From: Lamprobacter modestohalophilus
GTDB lineage: Bacteria; Pseudomonadota; Gammaproteobacteria; Chromatiales; Chromatiaceae
Direction of reading: 5' to 3'
Length of the DNA stretch: 64,000 nt
Assembly: GCF_016583905.1 (NCBI RefSeq)
Contig: NZ_NRRY01000017.1
Coordinates: 31,636 to 95,635, forward strand
The notes beneath the pieces were generated by a model, which saw only the letters and a program-made list of their open reading frames with translations, was not told the origin of the DNA and ran no database searches. This document shows positions 49,979 through 59,011 of this stretch, piece by piece (within the stretch, counting starts at the first letter, position 1; each line of letters starts with the position of its first letter). The translations under genes and the position numbers were made by a program.

Positions 49979-51880
49979 TTGAGCACGCCAAGAACACTCC
50001 TCAACAACGCCGCTGACCGCCTCCCGAGCCCCAGTGGGGTCGCACTCGCGATCATGGAACTCTGGCAAGACGATCGCACAACGGTCGAACAGCTCGCCCA
50101 CCTGGTGCAGGCTGATCCGGCGCTTTCCGGACGTTTACTCAAGCTTGCCAACTCAGCAAGCCTAGGCTCCAGACCCGTCACCTCGATCAATGCGGCCATC
50201 ATCAAGGTCGGGCTCAAGACCGTCGGCGAGCTCGCGGTCGCCTTCTCGCTGATCGACAAAGGTCACAGCAATCACTGCGAGGCGTTCGATTATCTGGAAT
50301 TCTGGTCGCACTCGCTGCTGATGGGACTGCTCTGCCGGGCACTTGGCAGACGCACCAACGTCGCGCCCCCTGAAGACCTCTTCTCGTGCGCCCTGATGTC
50401 CCGGATCGGACTACTGGCGTTTGCCACCATCTATCCCAGCGAATACTCAGAGCTGCTAAAGGCGCATCCGGCCAACCTAGCCGCTGCAGAGCGCGAGCGC
50501 TTTGGCTTCGACCACAATGAGCTCTCGGCCGAGATGCTGTCTGACTTTGGCTTGCCGAATGTGCTCGCGGAGGCGTCCAAATTCCACGAACAGCCGAACG
50601 CATCTGGCTATACCGAGGGCTCGCGCTCGGCAAAACTGGTGCACCTGTTCCACCTCGGTTATCGACTCTCCGATCTTTGCCTGAGCATCAACAGCGAGCG
50701 CGATGACGAGGGCGATCTTAGGCTGCCCCGAGCGCATCAGCTCAACCTCTCCTCTGACCAGGTGATTGAGATCCTTAAGCAGAGCCTGACCGACTGGCAG
50801 GAGTGGTCGAAAACGCTCGATCTACCCGTCATCCCGCTAGCGCAGCTGCCCGAGACCGAAGACGACACCAGAACCGTCGCAGCCTCACCTGAATCCAAGC
50901 CCGGATTGCAAGCGTTATTGGTCAGCACTGAAGGCGCCACGCAACGCTTGAAAAGCCTGCTGCCGAAGATTGGAATTCAAGCACACAGCTGTCAGGACGA
51001 GAAGGAGATGCTCAGGCTCGCCCTGCAGCTCCAACCGAAACTGATCTTCATCGGCGAGTGCCGTCAGCAAGACCGACGCATCAAGCTCTGCGAGCTAATC
51101 CGCTCGACGAACTGGGGCAAGCTGGTCTACCTGGTTGCCATCATCGACGACGCCAACAGCGACAAGATCACCGCTGCCTTCCACTCGGGTATCGATACCT
51201 TTATCCCGAGCACGATTCGTGAAGAAGAGCTCAACGCACGCATCCAGCCCGCACACCGCCTGGTTGCGCTGCAAACGCATTGGGAAACCGACCGCGCCGA
51301 GCTGCGACGGATTGCCAATGCGTTGGCCCTGAGCCAACGCAAAACCGAACTCCTGTCCCTGACGGATCAGCTCACCGAGCTGCCTAACCGACGCTCCGCG
51401 ATCGCTGACATCGAGCGGGCTTGGGCGATGAGCGATCGGGCTGGCCTGCCACTCTCGATCATCATGATCGATATTGATCACTTCAAGCGCATCAATGACA
51501 GCCTTGGTCATGCGGCCGGCGACAAGACGCTTGTCGAGGTGGCAAAAGCACTCCGCTCGGACCTGCGCCAGGATGACAGGGTCTATCGCATCGGCGGCGA
51601 AGAGTTTCTCTTGCTCAGCTCGACCTCGGACATCAAACAGCTCATCATCGCCGCCGAGCGTTTACGACGGCGCATTGCCGCACTGCACATCGACTACGAG
51701 GGCCAGACGATTCAGGTCTCGATCAGTCTCGGTCTCGCCCGGCGCGAAGCCAGCCATCAGCACTACGACGCCCTGCTGAGTCTCGCCGACACCGCGCTCT
51801 ACGAAGCCAAGTCCAGTGGACGCAATCGGATCTGCTACTCACACCAGCAGCAGATACGCCTCCTCGGCATGCCTGCCTAA
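49979..51880 (+). CDS. HDOD domain - GGDEF diguanylate cyclase
   Basis: This 633-aa cytosolic signalling protein has an HDOD domain at about 15-215, recognisable by the A-D-P-A-L-S-G-R-L-L-K-L-A-N-S segment. A response-regulator-like region follows at about 305-420, then a GGDEF domain with G-G-E-E-F at about 538-542. The I-site R-Q-D-D lies five residues before that motif, so the cyclase is probably active with product inhibition. The start is TTG 49979 with GGAG and AGGA just upstream. It leads a plus-strand cluster with the FIST and GGDEF-EAL genes. Confidence 0.88.
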   Translation: MSTPRTLLNNAADRLPSPSGVALAIMELWQDDRTTVEQLAHLVQADPALSGRLLKLANSASLGSRPVTSINAAIIKVGLKTVGELAVAFSLIDKGHSNHCEAFDYLEFWSHSLLMGLLCRALGRRTNVAPPEDLFSCALMSRIGLLAFATIYPSEYSELLKAHPANLAAAERERFGFDHNELSAEMLSDFGLPNVLAEASKFHEQPNASGYTEGSRSAKLVHLFHLGYRLSDLCLSINSERDDEGDLRLPRAHQLNLSSDQVIEILKQSLTDWQEWSKTLDLPVIPLAQLPETEDDTRTVAASPESKPGLQALLVSTEGATQRLKSLLPKIGIQAHSCQDEKEMLRLALQLQPKLIFIGECRQQDRRIKLCELIRSTNWGKLVYLVAIIDDANSDKITAAFHSGIDTFIPSTIREEELNARIQPAHRLVALQTHWETDRAELRRIANALALSQRKTELLSLTDQLTELPNRRSAIADIERAWAMSDRAGLPLSIIMIDIDHFKRINDSLGHAAGDKTLVEVAKALRSDLRQDDRVYRIGGEEFLLLSSTSDIKQLIIAAERLRRRIAALHIDYEGQTIQVSISLGLARREASHQHYDALLSLADTALYEAKSSGRNRICYSHQQQIRLLGMPA

Positions 51881-51920
51881 ACCGCGGACCCGACCCATGT
51901 GACAGCCGCAGGAGCCACCA

Positions 51921-53141
51921 ATGATCTCCACCGCCCACCGTCTAGCACTGGGTAAGGCCCGCCACAACGACGCCTTCACCGCTGCCCAGCAAGCCGCTCG
52001 ACAGGCAATGGATCAGCTCGGCAGCGCGCCGAGTTGGGGCCTGGTGTTTGCGGGCGGTCGTCATGACCCGAGTGCCTTGCTCGCCGGCCTACGACAGGTC
52101 CTCGGCGAGATCCCCTTGGTCGGCGGCAGCGCGGCTGGTGTGATCACCGCCAGAGGCACCACCCTGACCGGCTTCGAGTGCGGGCTGATCTTGTTCGGCG
52201 CTTCGCTCGCTCCTGGCGCCATCGTCTCCGAGACCGGACTTTGCGATACCTACGCAACCGGCCAACGCCTCGGTGCCGCGCTCAGCGCCGCCTGCCCTGA
52301 GGCCACCAGCGTGCTCCTGCTCTACGATTCGGTGCACTCGGTTTCGGCCCGTGAGCTGCATCTGGCCGGCCCACTGATCGATGGCTTTAACCAAGGGCTC
52401 GGCGAGCACCAGGTCGCCCTGTTCGGCGCCGGCACCCTGAGCGACCTGACCATGGAGCACAGCGTCGTCTTCAACGGCCAGGAGCCCGCTGAGCACACCG
52501 TGGTCGCGGTCGCCATGCCGCCCGGGCTGACCAGCCATATCCGCATCACGCACGGCTGCTACCCGGCCAGCGATTTCATGACCATCACCCGGATCGAAGG
52601 TCCACAGGTCCTCGAGCTCGACGGCCGACCCGCGTTGCAGGTCGCAGCCGAGCGTCTCAATCGCTCGGTTGCAGAGATGGCGCAGCTCTCGCCAGCGACG
52701 CTGCCGCTGACCTTGGGCGAAAAACAGGGGGCACCCTTTGCGCCCTTCAGCGACGATCTCTACAACAATCGGCTGGTGGTCGCCGCGGATGCCGACTCCG
52801 GGGCGCTGATCCTGTTCGAGGCCGACTTCGCGGTCGGCACCCGCGTGCAACTGATGGACATCGACCCGCAACGCATGATCGACTCGGCGCGGGAGCAGAC
52901 CGAGCAGCTGCTCGCGGATCTGGGTCATGTCGCGCCGGTATTCGGTCTCTACATCGACTGCGTTGGCCGAGCGATGGCCTTCCATGGCCTGGATGAGGAC
53001 GAGTCGATGCCGGTGCGCACGCTGATCGGTCAACACTGCCCGCTGCTCGGGTTCTTCAGCGGTGTCGAGATCGCGCCGATCCGAGGTCGCAGCCGACCGC
53101 TCGACTGGACCGGCGTCCTCGCGCTATTTACCCTGACATGA
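51921..53141 (+). CDS. FIST domain sensory protein
   Basis: This 406-aa protein consists of FIST-N (about 25-235) and FIST-C (about 245-390) domains, proposed to sense small ligands such as amino acids. Motifs include L-V-G-G-S-A-A-G-V-I near 70, L-L-L-Y-D-S near 133 and G-F-F-S-G-V-E-I-A-P near the end. GGAG lies 8 bases before the ATG. It is sandwiched between two cyclic-di-GMP genes, the usual context for FIST genes, and may feed a signal to the GGDEF-EAL protein downstream. Confidence 0.9.
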   Translation: MISTAHRLALGKARHNDAFTAAQQAARQAMDQLGSAPSWGLVFAGGRHDPSALLAGLRQVLGEIPLVGGSAAGVITARGTTLTGFECGLILFGASLAPGAIVSETGLCDTYATGQRLGAALSAACPEATSVLLLYDSVHSVSARELHLAGPLIDGFNQGLGEHQVALFGAGTLSDLTMEHSVVFNGQEPAEHTVVAVAMPPGLTSHIRITHGCYPASDFMTITRIEGPQVLELDGRPALQVAAERLNRSVAEMAQLSPATLPLTLGEKQGAPFAPFSDDLYNNRLVVAADADSGALILFEADFAVGTRVQLMDIDPQRMIDSAREQTEQLLADLGHVAPVFGLYIDCVGRAMAFHGLDEDESMPVRTLIGQHCPLLGFFSGVEIAPIRGRSRPLDWTGVLALFTLT

Positions 53142-53183
53142 AACGAACACTGTCTGCGAAGCCGCCGTCATATCCCACAGCCC

Positions 53184-55598
53184 TTGCCGCGGGTTATCAT
53201 TGCTCTAAAAGATGATGAAGACGCAGCCACCTTAAGCGACTCACCGCCGATGGACGACGCGCAAACAGCCCAGGAGGCGATCGCCTACTATCGTGAGCAG
53301 TACGATGCGATCGGCGCTCGGCTGTTGCGTTTACAAGGGGATCTGAGAGACGCACGCCGCGATGCGCAGCGCCAGCGCATCATCGCCACCCTGATCCAGC
53401 AGCTCTATCAACTCGACGTCGCGGCAACCGACCCCGATCGGCAACTTGGCGAGCGCCTGGTTGCCCTGCTCGTCGAATCCCTTCACCTCGATTGCGCCGC
53501 GCTGCTGACGCGCAGCGATGACCAGACCCTCAGTGTCGAGCATGCGTTTGGGCTGGACACTGGCTTTCAATTCACCAACCTCAGCGAACTGCCGGAGCAG
53601 GCCCATAGCGCGGCCCCTGAGCAACTGCCCACAGCGGTGCGAGCGGCGATCGAATCAAGTGGCTTGCGCCGATGGCTCTGGTCGGCCCCAGCGGGTGCCG
53701 AAGCCATGCTGTTCTTGGGTCGCAGACATGAGCAGGGCGCCGGGGTCGGGCTCAGCTTCGCGGCCGGTGATCAGGCGATCGCCCAGTCGGTGCTCGCGGT
53801 CTACCTGGCGCTGAGCGAGCGTCGGCGTGCGAAACACGCCCTGCACAGCGCACGGATCGACTACCGCACCCTGTTCGAGAGCGCTCAAGACGCATTCGTC
53901 ATCATCGACGGTCGCAGCAACGCCTTGCTCGAGGCCAATCAGCAGGCGCTGAGCCTGCTCGGCACCAATTGCGAGCAACTGCAGCAGCGCCCCCTGATCA
54001 GCTGGCTCATTGATCCCGATCCGCAAGGCTGGCGGCGGCGCTGGCGCCGGACGCTCATCAGCGGTCGCGCCGAGCAGCTCGAATGCCAGCTACGCACCCT
54101 GGCCGGACAGCCGTTCTGGGTCGAGCTGCGCCTGATCCGCATCGGCACCCTAGAGCGTGGTCATTTGCTGCTGGTCGCTCGCGATATCAGCAAGCGCAAA
54201 CAGGTCGAGCTGCAGCTGCGCCACTACGCCTTTCGCGATGAGCTCACCCAGTTGCCCAACCGGGCGCAGATGTACCGGCGCTTAGAAGAGGCGCTCGAGC
54301 GCCAACGCCAAGAGCCGGACTATCAGTTCGCGCTGATGTTCCTCGATCTGGATCGCTTTAAGCGGGTCAACGATAGCCTAGGCCATAGCCTGGGCGACCG
54401 CCTGCTGGTCGCGATCGGCCAACGCCTGCAAGGCCAGCTGAGCCCGCAGGACACCATCGCCAGACTTGGCGGCGATGAGTTCTTGATCTTGGCGGTGGAT
54501 GTCCCCGACCCGCTGGTCGCCTACCAACGCGCTCAGCGGCTCGAGCGGGCGTTGCACGCGCCCTTCACCGTCAGTGGTCAGGAGATCTTCACCAGCGCCA
54601 GCATCGGCATCGTGCTGGCCGATCGCCACTACGATCAACCCGAGGCCATGCTGCGCGATGCCGATATCGCCATGTATCAGGCCAAGCGGCATGAGGGCCG
54701 CGAGCATCGCTATGCCCTGTTCAATCCGGACATGCATGCACGCGCACTCGCCGACATGGAGCTGGAGCGCGATCTGCGTCACGCCCTGAAGCAGCAGGAG
54801 CTGATGCTCTATTACCAGCCGATCGTCAGGCTCGCCGATGGCGCCATCACCGGCTTCGAGGCCCTGGTCCGTTGGCGTCATCCGCAGCACGGGATGGTAC
54901 CGCCGAACCGCTTCATCCCACTGGCCGAAGACACGCTACTGATCCTCGATATCAGCCGCTTCGTGCTGCGCGAGGCCGGCCGTCAGGCCTTAGCTTGGTC
55001 CAGATGCTTCGAGCGGGCACCCATCGTCAACGTCAACCTTTCCGGGCGCCAGTTCATCAGCAGCGAGGTCGCCACGGAGACCAGCCAGCTGATCGCCGAG
55101 GTCGGCTGCCCGCCCGCCTTGATCAACATTGAGATCACCGAGAGCGCCATCCTCACCAACAAGGCGCTCGCCCTCGCCGGCATGGAAGGCCTGCACGCGC
55201 AAGGCTTCAAGCTGAGCATGGACGATTTCGGCACCGGCTACTCCTCGCTCAGCTATCTGCACGAATTCCCGTTCGACAGCATCAAGATCGATCAGAGCTT
55301 CGTCAGCCGGCTCACCCGCGAGCCGCGCACCGCCGCCATCGTCACCGCCATCCTGCGCCTGGCGGAGACGCTCGAGAAGCGCGTCATCGCTGAAGGCATC
55401 GAGACACCCGATCAGCTCGCCGCCCTACAACGGCTCGGCTGCGCCGGCGGCCAGGGCTATCTATTCTCGCCACCGGTCGAGGCCAGCGCGGCTGAGGCGC
55501 TGTACAAACAGCCCAGTTGGATCTTGCCTTCCTCGGCTGGGTCCGGCAACGGAACTGTCGCTGGCCTGGAGCGTGGCGAGCCCGACCAAGACCGATAA
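53184..55598 (+). CDS. GAF/PAS-GGDEF-EAL cyclic-di-GMP signalling protein
   Basis: In 804 aa there is a GAF-like region (about 85-220), a PAS domain (about 228-345), GGDEF with G-G-D-E-F at about 429-433, and EAL with F-E-A-L-V-R-W at about 558-564. The EAL half keeps D-D-F-G-T-G-Y-S-S-L and the E-G-I-E-T motif, so it is likely an active phosphodiesterase. The GGDEF motif is intact but the I-site Arg is missing. The start is TTG 53184 or ATG 53250; neither has a clear ribosome binding site. It follows the FIST gene by 42 bp. Confidence 0.88.
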   Translation: MPRVIIALKDDEDAATLSDSPPMDDAQTAQEAIAYYREQYDAIGARLLRLQGDLRDARRDAQRQRIIATLIQQLYQLDVAATDPDRQLGERLVALLVESLHLDCAALLTRSDDQTLSVEHAFGLDTGFQFTNLSELPEQAHSAAPEQLPTAVRAAIESSGLRRWLWSAPAGAEAMLFLGRRHEQGAGVGLSFAAGDQAIAQSVLAVYLALSERRRAKHALHSARIDYRTLFESAQDAFVIIDGRSNALLEANQQALSLLGTNCEQLQQRPLISWLIDPDPQGWRRRWRRTLISGRAEQLECQLRTLAGQPFWVELRLIRIGTLERGHLLLVARDISKRKQVELQLRHYAFRDELTQLPNRAQMYRRLEEALERQRQEPDYQFALMFLDLDRFKRVNDSLGHSLGDRLLVAIGQRLQGQLSPQDTIARLGGDEFLILAVDVPDPLVAYQRAQRLERALHAPFTVSGQEIFTSASIGIVLADRHYDQPEAMLRDADIAMYQAKRHEGREHRYALFNPDMHARALADMELERDLRHALKQQELMLYYQPIVRLADGAITGFEALVRWRHPQHGMVPPNRFIPLAEDTLLILDISRFVLREAGRQALAWSRCFERAPIVNVNLSGRQFISSEVATETSQLIAEVGCPPALINIEITESAILTNKALALAGMEGLHAQGFKLSMDDFGTGYSSLSYLHEFPFDSIKIDQSFVSRLTREPRTAAIVTAILRLAETLEKRVIAEGIETPDQLAALQRLGCAGGQGYLFSPPVEASAAEALYKQPSWILPSSAGSGNGTVAGLERGEPDQDR

Positions 55599-55804
55599 CC
55601 TCGACAAGGTGCAGATCCTCCTGCCAGCGCTTGCGCGGGTTACCGAACTGCTCCATGGGCACGGCAAGATCCCGCTCACCGCGCTTGAGCCCCTGCTCGA
55701 TCGCCAAGCTCCCTCGCGGAGATTGACTCCCGCTGTACTTGACGTTGATCTGGCAGATACACTGCGGACTGCAACACTACAGGCAGGAAAAAAGGTTTGC
55801 ACGC

Positions 55805-57184
55805 ATGTCACAGATGCCTATCAAGCTCCTCAGCCTTGCGCTGAGCGTTGCCCTCATCAGTGGCTGCGCCAGCTCCGCTCGCCAGCTGATGCCAACCCCG
55901 GTGATCTACCAGCAGCCTGGCGGGCAACCGCTGTTCAGCGCCGAAGCGGACGCACCACGACACCCAGATGTCGATCTGCTCTTCATCACAAACCGCGCCC
56001 GCCCCACCGCTGAGGAGCTGGCGAGCGCCGAGGGCCAACCTCTGCCCTATGGTCAGCAGCGCGCGCGACGAATCCAATTCGGCTCGGCCAAGGTACGCAT
56101 CCTGCCCGCACTCGACTGGCAGGCACTCGAGGAGCAAAGTCAATTGGCGCAGCGTACCCGCCCGGTTGAGCTCGAGCTCGGCAAGGTCACTGAGCTCGGC
56201 GCCTTCCCCGATGAGCCGTACCAGATCATCCGCGATGCCCAAGGCCATCTCCTGCGCGACCAGGCCGAGCTGGCGCGCCATCGCGAAGCCAGCGCAGGGC
56301 TCAAGGCCGAGATCCGGCGTCGACTCGAGCAGTCTCCGACCGGCGAACTGATGCTCTATGTGCACGGCTTCAACGAGACCTTTGCCAGTGCCGCCTTCAC
56401 CACGGCCGAACTCTGCCATTTCCTCGGTCGCGAGCCGGTGTGCAGCTTCTTCACCTGGCCGGCGTCCTCAAGCGGTAATTTCCTGATCTCCTACACCAGC
56501 ACCACCGAGACCGCCGACTTTGCGGTGGCGCATCTAAAGAAGACGCTGCGCATGATCGCCACCATGCCGGAGGTGAAAGGGCTCCACATCCTGGCGCATA
56601 GCCGCGGCGCCGCGGTCACGCTGAGCGCAGCGCGCGAGCTCGCGCTTGAAGCTGTCGCCGCTGGCAAAGAGCCGGCGACGCTGTTCAAGGTCAGGAATCT
56701 GGTCCTGATGTCACCGGACATCGATATCGATATCGCCTCGCAGCAACTCACCGGCTTCATCTCCGACCCCGACCTGGTCACGGTCTGGCCCGAGGCGAGG
56801 CTGCCGCGCACAATCGACGGCCGCCTCACCGTCTACAGTTCACCCAAGGACCGCGCCTTGCTGATCTCCCAGATCCTGTTCCGCAGTCGCAATCGGGTCG
56901 GCCAGCTGAGCCCGGAAGACATCCCGGACTCCGCTCAACGTCACCTCGAGCTTCGCGGCGGCACCGATCTGATTGCCTACGAGGGGCAGCGCACCGATCT
57001 TGCCGGACACGGCTACTTCACCACCAATCCGCGCGTCAGCTCGGACCTGATCCAGCTGATCCGCTTTAAGAAAAAGCCCGGCGACCCGGGTCGTGAGCTG
57101 ATCCGCACCGGTCGCGTGACCTGGCGCATCCCGAGTGTCGGCGAGTCTGGTGCCGCATCCAGCGCGAGCGCTCGTCAGGACTGA
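55805..57184 (+). CDS. Alpha/beta-hydrolase lipoprotein (DUF900-like)
   Basis: A 459-aa envelope enzyme is predicted. The type II signal peptide ends L-I-S-G-C with Cys21. L-L-F-I-T-N-R-A-R-P opens the hydrolase region, then comes M-L-Y-V-H-G-F-N-E-T-F, the oxyanion strand. The nucleophile elbow is H-I-L-A-H-S-R-G-A with Ser266, and M-S-P-D-I-D-I-D supplies the likely acid. These are features of the DUF900 family. ATG 55805 has an AGGAAAAAAGG purine run upstream. The 3' end overlaps the lexA remnant by 10 bp. Confidence 0.85.
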   Translation: MSQMPIKLLSLALSVALISGCASSARQLMPTPVIYQQPGGQPLFSAEADAPRHPDVDLLFITNRARPTAEELASAEGQPLPYGQQRARRIQFGSAKVRILPALDWQALEEQSQLAQRTRPVELELGKVTELGAFPDEPYQIIRDAQGHLLRDQAELARHREASAGLKAEIRRRLEQSPTGELMLYVHGFNETFASAAFTTAELCHFLGREPVCSFFTWPASSSGNFLISYTSTTETADFAVAHLKKTLRMIATMPEVKGLHILAHSRGAAVTLSAARELALEAVAAGKEPATLFKVRNLVLMSPDIDIDIASQQLTGFISDPDLVTVWPEARLPRTIDGRLTVYSSPKDRALLISQILFRSRNRVGQLSPEDIPDSAQRHLELRGGTDLIAYEGQRTDLAGHGYFTTNPRVSSDLIQLIRFKKKPGDPGRELIRTGRVTWRIPSVGESGAASSASARQD

Positions 57185-57512
57185 TCCGTCAATGACCGCG
57201 GCGCTCGGCGCACTGGATAGAAACGCTTGAGGGTGGCGGCTTCGCCGTCGATCAATGCGACAACGACCTCGCTATTGGTGGCCGTTGCTTGGCGTTTTAC
57301 CAGGATCAGATCGCCGTCCTCGATCTGATCCTCGGTCATCGAATCGCCGCGCACGCGCAGTGCGAACTCGGCCCGCTGCGCGAGGTGCTCGGGTACCTCG
57401 ACCCAGTCGGGATCTTCGATCGCCTCGAGCGGCTGGCCGGCGCTGATGCGGCCCAACAGCGGCAAGGTGGCCATGGGCGCGGTGCGCGGATCGATCAGCT
57501 CGAACGCCTGAC
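57175..57512 (-). pseudogene. lexA: lexA remnant: catalytic core only
   Basis: About 110 codons on the minus strand match the centre of LexA: the self-cleavage region L-P-L-L-G-R-I-S-A-G (Ala-Gly bond), the catalytic Ser in R-G-D-S-M, G-D-L-I-L-V and the Lys in A-A-T-L-K-R-F-Y. The N-terminal DNA-binding domain is absent: homology stops at Q-A-F-E-L-I-D (about 57512), where trypsin-like sequence begins on the other strand. The C-terminus is also cut after K-R-F-Y. The frame is open to 57762, but that upstream part is antisense to the protease remnant. It cannot work as an SOS repressor. Confidence 0.8.
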
Positions 57513-58174
57513 TCGGGCAACGGCTGTCGTGCTCTACACGCGCTCGGATGGCGGCAGCAACGTATGCAGCGGTACCCTGCTGGCCGATGCGGACCCAGAG
57601 ACGCGCATTCCCTACCTCGTCATTGCCCATCATTGCATCCCCGATCAGGCGCGGGCCTCGAGCGTCGAGACGTTCTGGGGCATCGTGCAGAGGCTTGCGG
57701 TGCGGCCCCGGTTCGCCGCACCTGAGCGGGTCACTGGCGGTGCTGATCTGCTGTCTGCCCACGAGAGCATCGATACGGTGTTACTGCGCTTGCGCGGTGA
57801 GCCGCCACAGACGGCGGTGTTCGCGGACTGGTCAGCGCGCTTGCCAGAGACCGATACGCCCTTGATCAGCGTGCATCATCCGCATGGGCAGACCGCGAAG
57901 ATAGCCCGCGGGCGGGTGATTCATTACTGGAACTGCGCGGATGTCGTCTACTGCGGCGCCAATGCCGAGACCGATGCGATCCACTACTTTGGTGTCAGTT
58001 ATGAGGAAGGCTTGACCAGTGGTGGGAGCAGTGGTGCGGGGGGCTTTTCAGGTTGATAGCGGGGCGTTGGTGGGTGTGCTGACGTGCGGGTTGAGTAGCT
58101 GTGCGGCGCAGATGAAGAGTGATGATTTTTGGGTGGTTTGGTTGGGGTTGTTGGGAGATGGGAGCGGGTTTTAG
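57513..58174 (+). pseudogene. Trypsin-like serine protease remnant with a G-run frameshift
   Basis: The plus strand carries a chymotrypsin-fold protease fragment like lysyl endopeptidases: Y-T-R-S-D-G-G-S, C-S-G-T-L-L, the His in I-A-H-H-C-I, the Asp in S-I-D-T-V-L-L-R-L and the Ser in G-G-S-S-G-A-G. The N-terminal export and pro region is missing, replaced by the lexA remnant. At a run of six G (58038-58043) the frame is lost: the zero frame stops at 58056, while the +1 frame continues A-F-Q-V-D-S-G-A-L-V-G-V-L-T-C-G to a TAG at 58172-58174. It is inactive as it stands. Confidence 0.8.
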
Positions 58175-58203
58175 GTGCGAGTGATTGATCTGCGGGAAAA
58201 GTA

Positions 58204-58287
58204 AGGCTAAGGCGCCCCAAACCGCGCTTGTACCAAAACTTTAAACAAACTCCAAGCTCAATGCGCGGTTTGGGGCCGCCTTAAGCC
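58204..58287. repeat. Large inverted repeat at the end of the toxin region
   Basis: The arms aaggctaaggcgccccaaac (from 58207) and the approximate reverse complement ending gccgccttaagcctt (to about 58285) pair over about 25 bp with a spacer of about 35 bases. The right arm codes for the last residues of the 61-aa gene. It may be a terminator or a recombination remnant. It lacks clear integron core boxes. Confidence 0.7.
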
Positions 58288-58443
58288 TTTTATTAGCAGT
58301 TTAGGCGGAAATGAAACAACTTCATGACCACACTCTTTTTCTATCCTTTTTAGGTCTGCGCAGATAGCCGTTATATCGTGGTTGAACTCTTTTGCGTGGT
58401 CTTCTCGTGCTTTTCGTATTTCTTCAACAATGGGATCTTTCAT
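58258..58443 (-). CDS. Small PIN-associated protein (accessory or antitoxin-like), copy 2
   Basis: This 61-aa protein of the D-P-I-V-x-E-x-R-x-x-R type contains K-E-F-N-H-D-I and V-V-S-F-P-P, a family commonly encoded right after PIN-domain toxin genes. It begins one base after the stop of the second PIN remnant (TGA-C-ATG). Its C-terminal eight or so residues are encoded by the large inverted repeat, so the natural end may be lost. It is paralogous to the product of 58967-59182. Confidence 0.6.
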   Translation of the reverse strand: MKDPIVEEIRKAREDHAKEFNHDITAICADLKRIEKECGHEVVSFPPKLLIKGLRRPQTAH

Positions 58444-58444
58444 G

Positions 58445-58737
58445 TCAGTTTCCTATAAATTCCTCTGGGGAACAGATCTCTGGCGCTAGCAGGCCATAGT
58501 CTTCTATGGTCTTCGCTATACTGTGTTTTTTGAAAGCATTATTGATATGGCTAAAATTCCATGTTAATAAAACTCCATTCCGTTTAGACTTGCCACAGAA
58601 ACATGCAAAGCGTCTTCTTCCGCGGTTTCAGGAATAGCTTCTGATGAAATCAATGAACTCGCGACCTCCTGTGCTTGATCTGAAATCTCAAGGACTGGAA
58701 ATACAGAAAGAGCGTTTCGCGCAGTGGTTTTGTGCAT
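58445..58737 (-). pseudogene. PIN-domain toxin remnant 2 (5' end missing, frameshifted)
   Basis: The minus strand starts with an ATG overlapping the antitoxin stop (TAATG) and reads M-H-K-T-T-A-R-N-A-L, then P-V-L-E-I-S, P-E-T-A-E-E-D-A-L-H-V and S-L-N-G. At about 58567-58580 the frame slips, and the continuation V-L-L-T-W-N-F-S-H-I-N-N is in another frame, ending at TGA 58445. This matches the C-terminal two thirds of the PIN protein at 59185-59659. The catalytic N-terminus is absent. The first six codons may come from a different toxin that once followed the antitoxin gene. Confidence 0.75.
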
Positions 58738-58937
58738 TAAATTTGACCAAGCATTCCTTTCGCTTTTTCTTCCAATGCCTCATTTATTAGAAAATCGAGT
58801 TTTCCGGCAGCACTGTCTTTTTCAATTTCCTCATCCCACATTTCCCAATCATGCTCGGATATCCAGTGCATGAGTTTCATATATTTACGATGAGGAAGGT
58901 CTTCGATTTCTATCTTAATTTCTTCGAATGTTCTCAT
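58737..58937 (-). CDS. Antitoxin-like small protein, 66 aa
   Basis: This acidic protein carries W-D-E-E-I-E-K-D-S-A-A-G-K-L-D-F-L-I-N-E-A. The segment is characteristic of a family of small proteins found upstream of RelE-like or PIN toxins (W-D-x-x-I-E-x-D-x-x-A-G-K-L-D). It starts 16 bases downstream of the attC-like site and is translationally coupled (TAATG) to the PIN remnant. It is probably an orphaned antitoxin. Confidence 0.65.
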   Translation of the reverse strand: MRTFEEIKIEIEDLPHRKYMKLMHWISEHDWEMWDEEIEKDSAAGKLDFLINEALEEKAKGMLGQI

Positions 58938-58952
58938 AAGAGTACCTTTGTG

Positions 58953-59011
58953 GCCTAGCGTTGCGCTCAGCCGAGCGAGGTACGAGCGTCGGCTGGAGCG
59001 CCTTGTTGGGC
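58953..59011 (-). other. attC-like integron recombination site (59-base element)
   Basis: Read on the minus strand: R'' GCCCAAC (59011-59005), 3-base spacer, L'' GCGCTC (59001-58996), an unpaired C (58995), AGCCGA, a central loop, TCGGCT, L' GAGCGC (58968-58963), 3-base spacer, and GCTAGGC (58959-58953). L''/L' and AGCCGA/TCGGCT pair perfectly, and the extrahelical base is in the expected place. Total length is 59. R'' fits RYYYAAC, while R' is GCTAGGC rather than GTTRRRY, one base off. It lies just after the cassette-like PIN module, whose last codons it encodes. Confidence 0.65.

Noticed and set aside
55573..56013. An open frame across the gap between the GGDEF-EAL and hydrolase genes
   Set aside because: It overlaps both real genes in other frames and shows no family features beyond a short helical stretch.
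57289..57512. The first 75 codons of the plus-strand frame containing the protease remnant, read as a protein
   Set aside because: This part is antisense to the lexA core, which has clear conserved motifs; protease similarity begins only near 57513.
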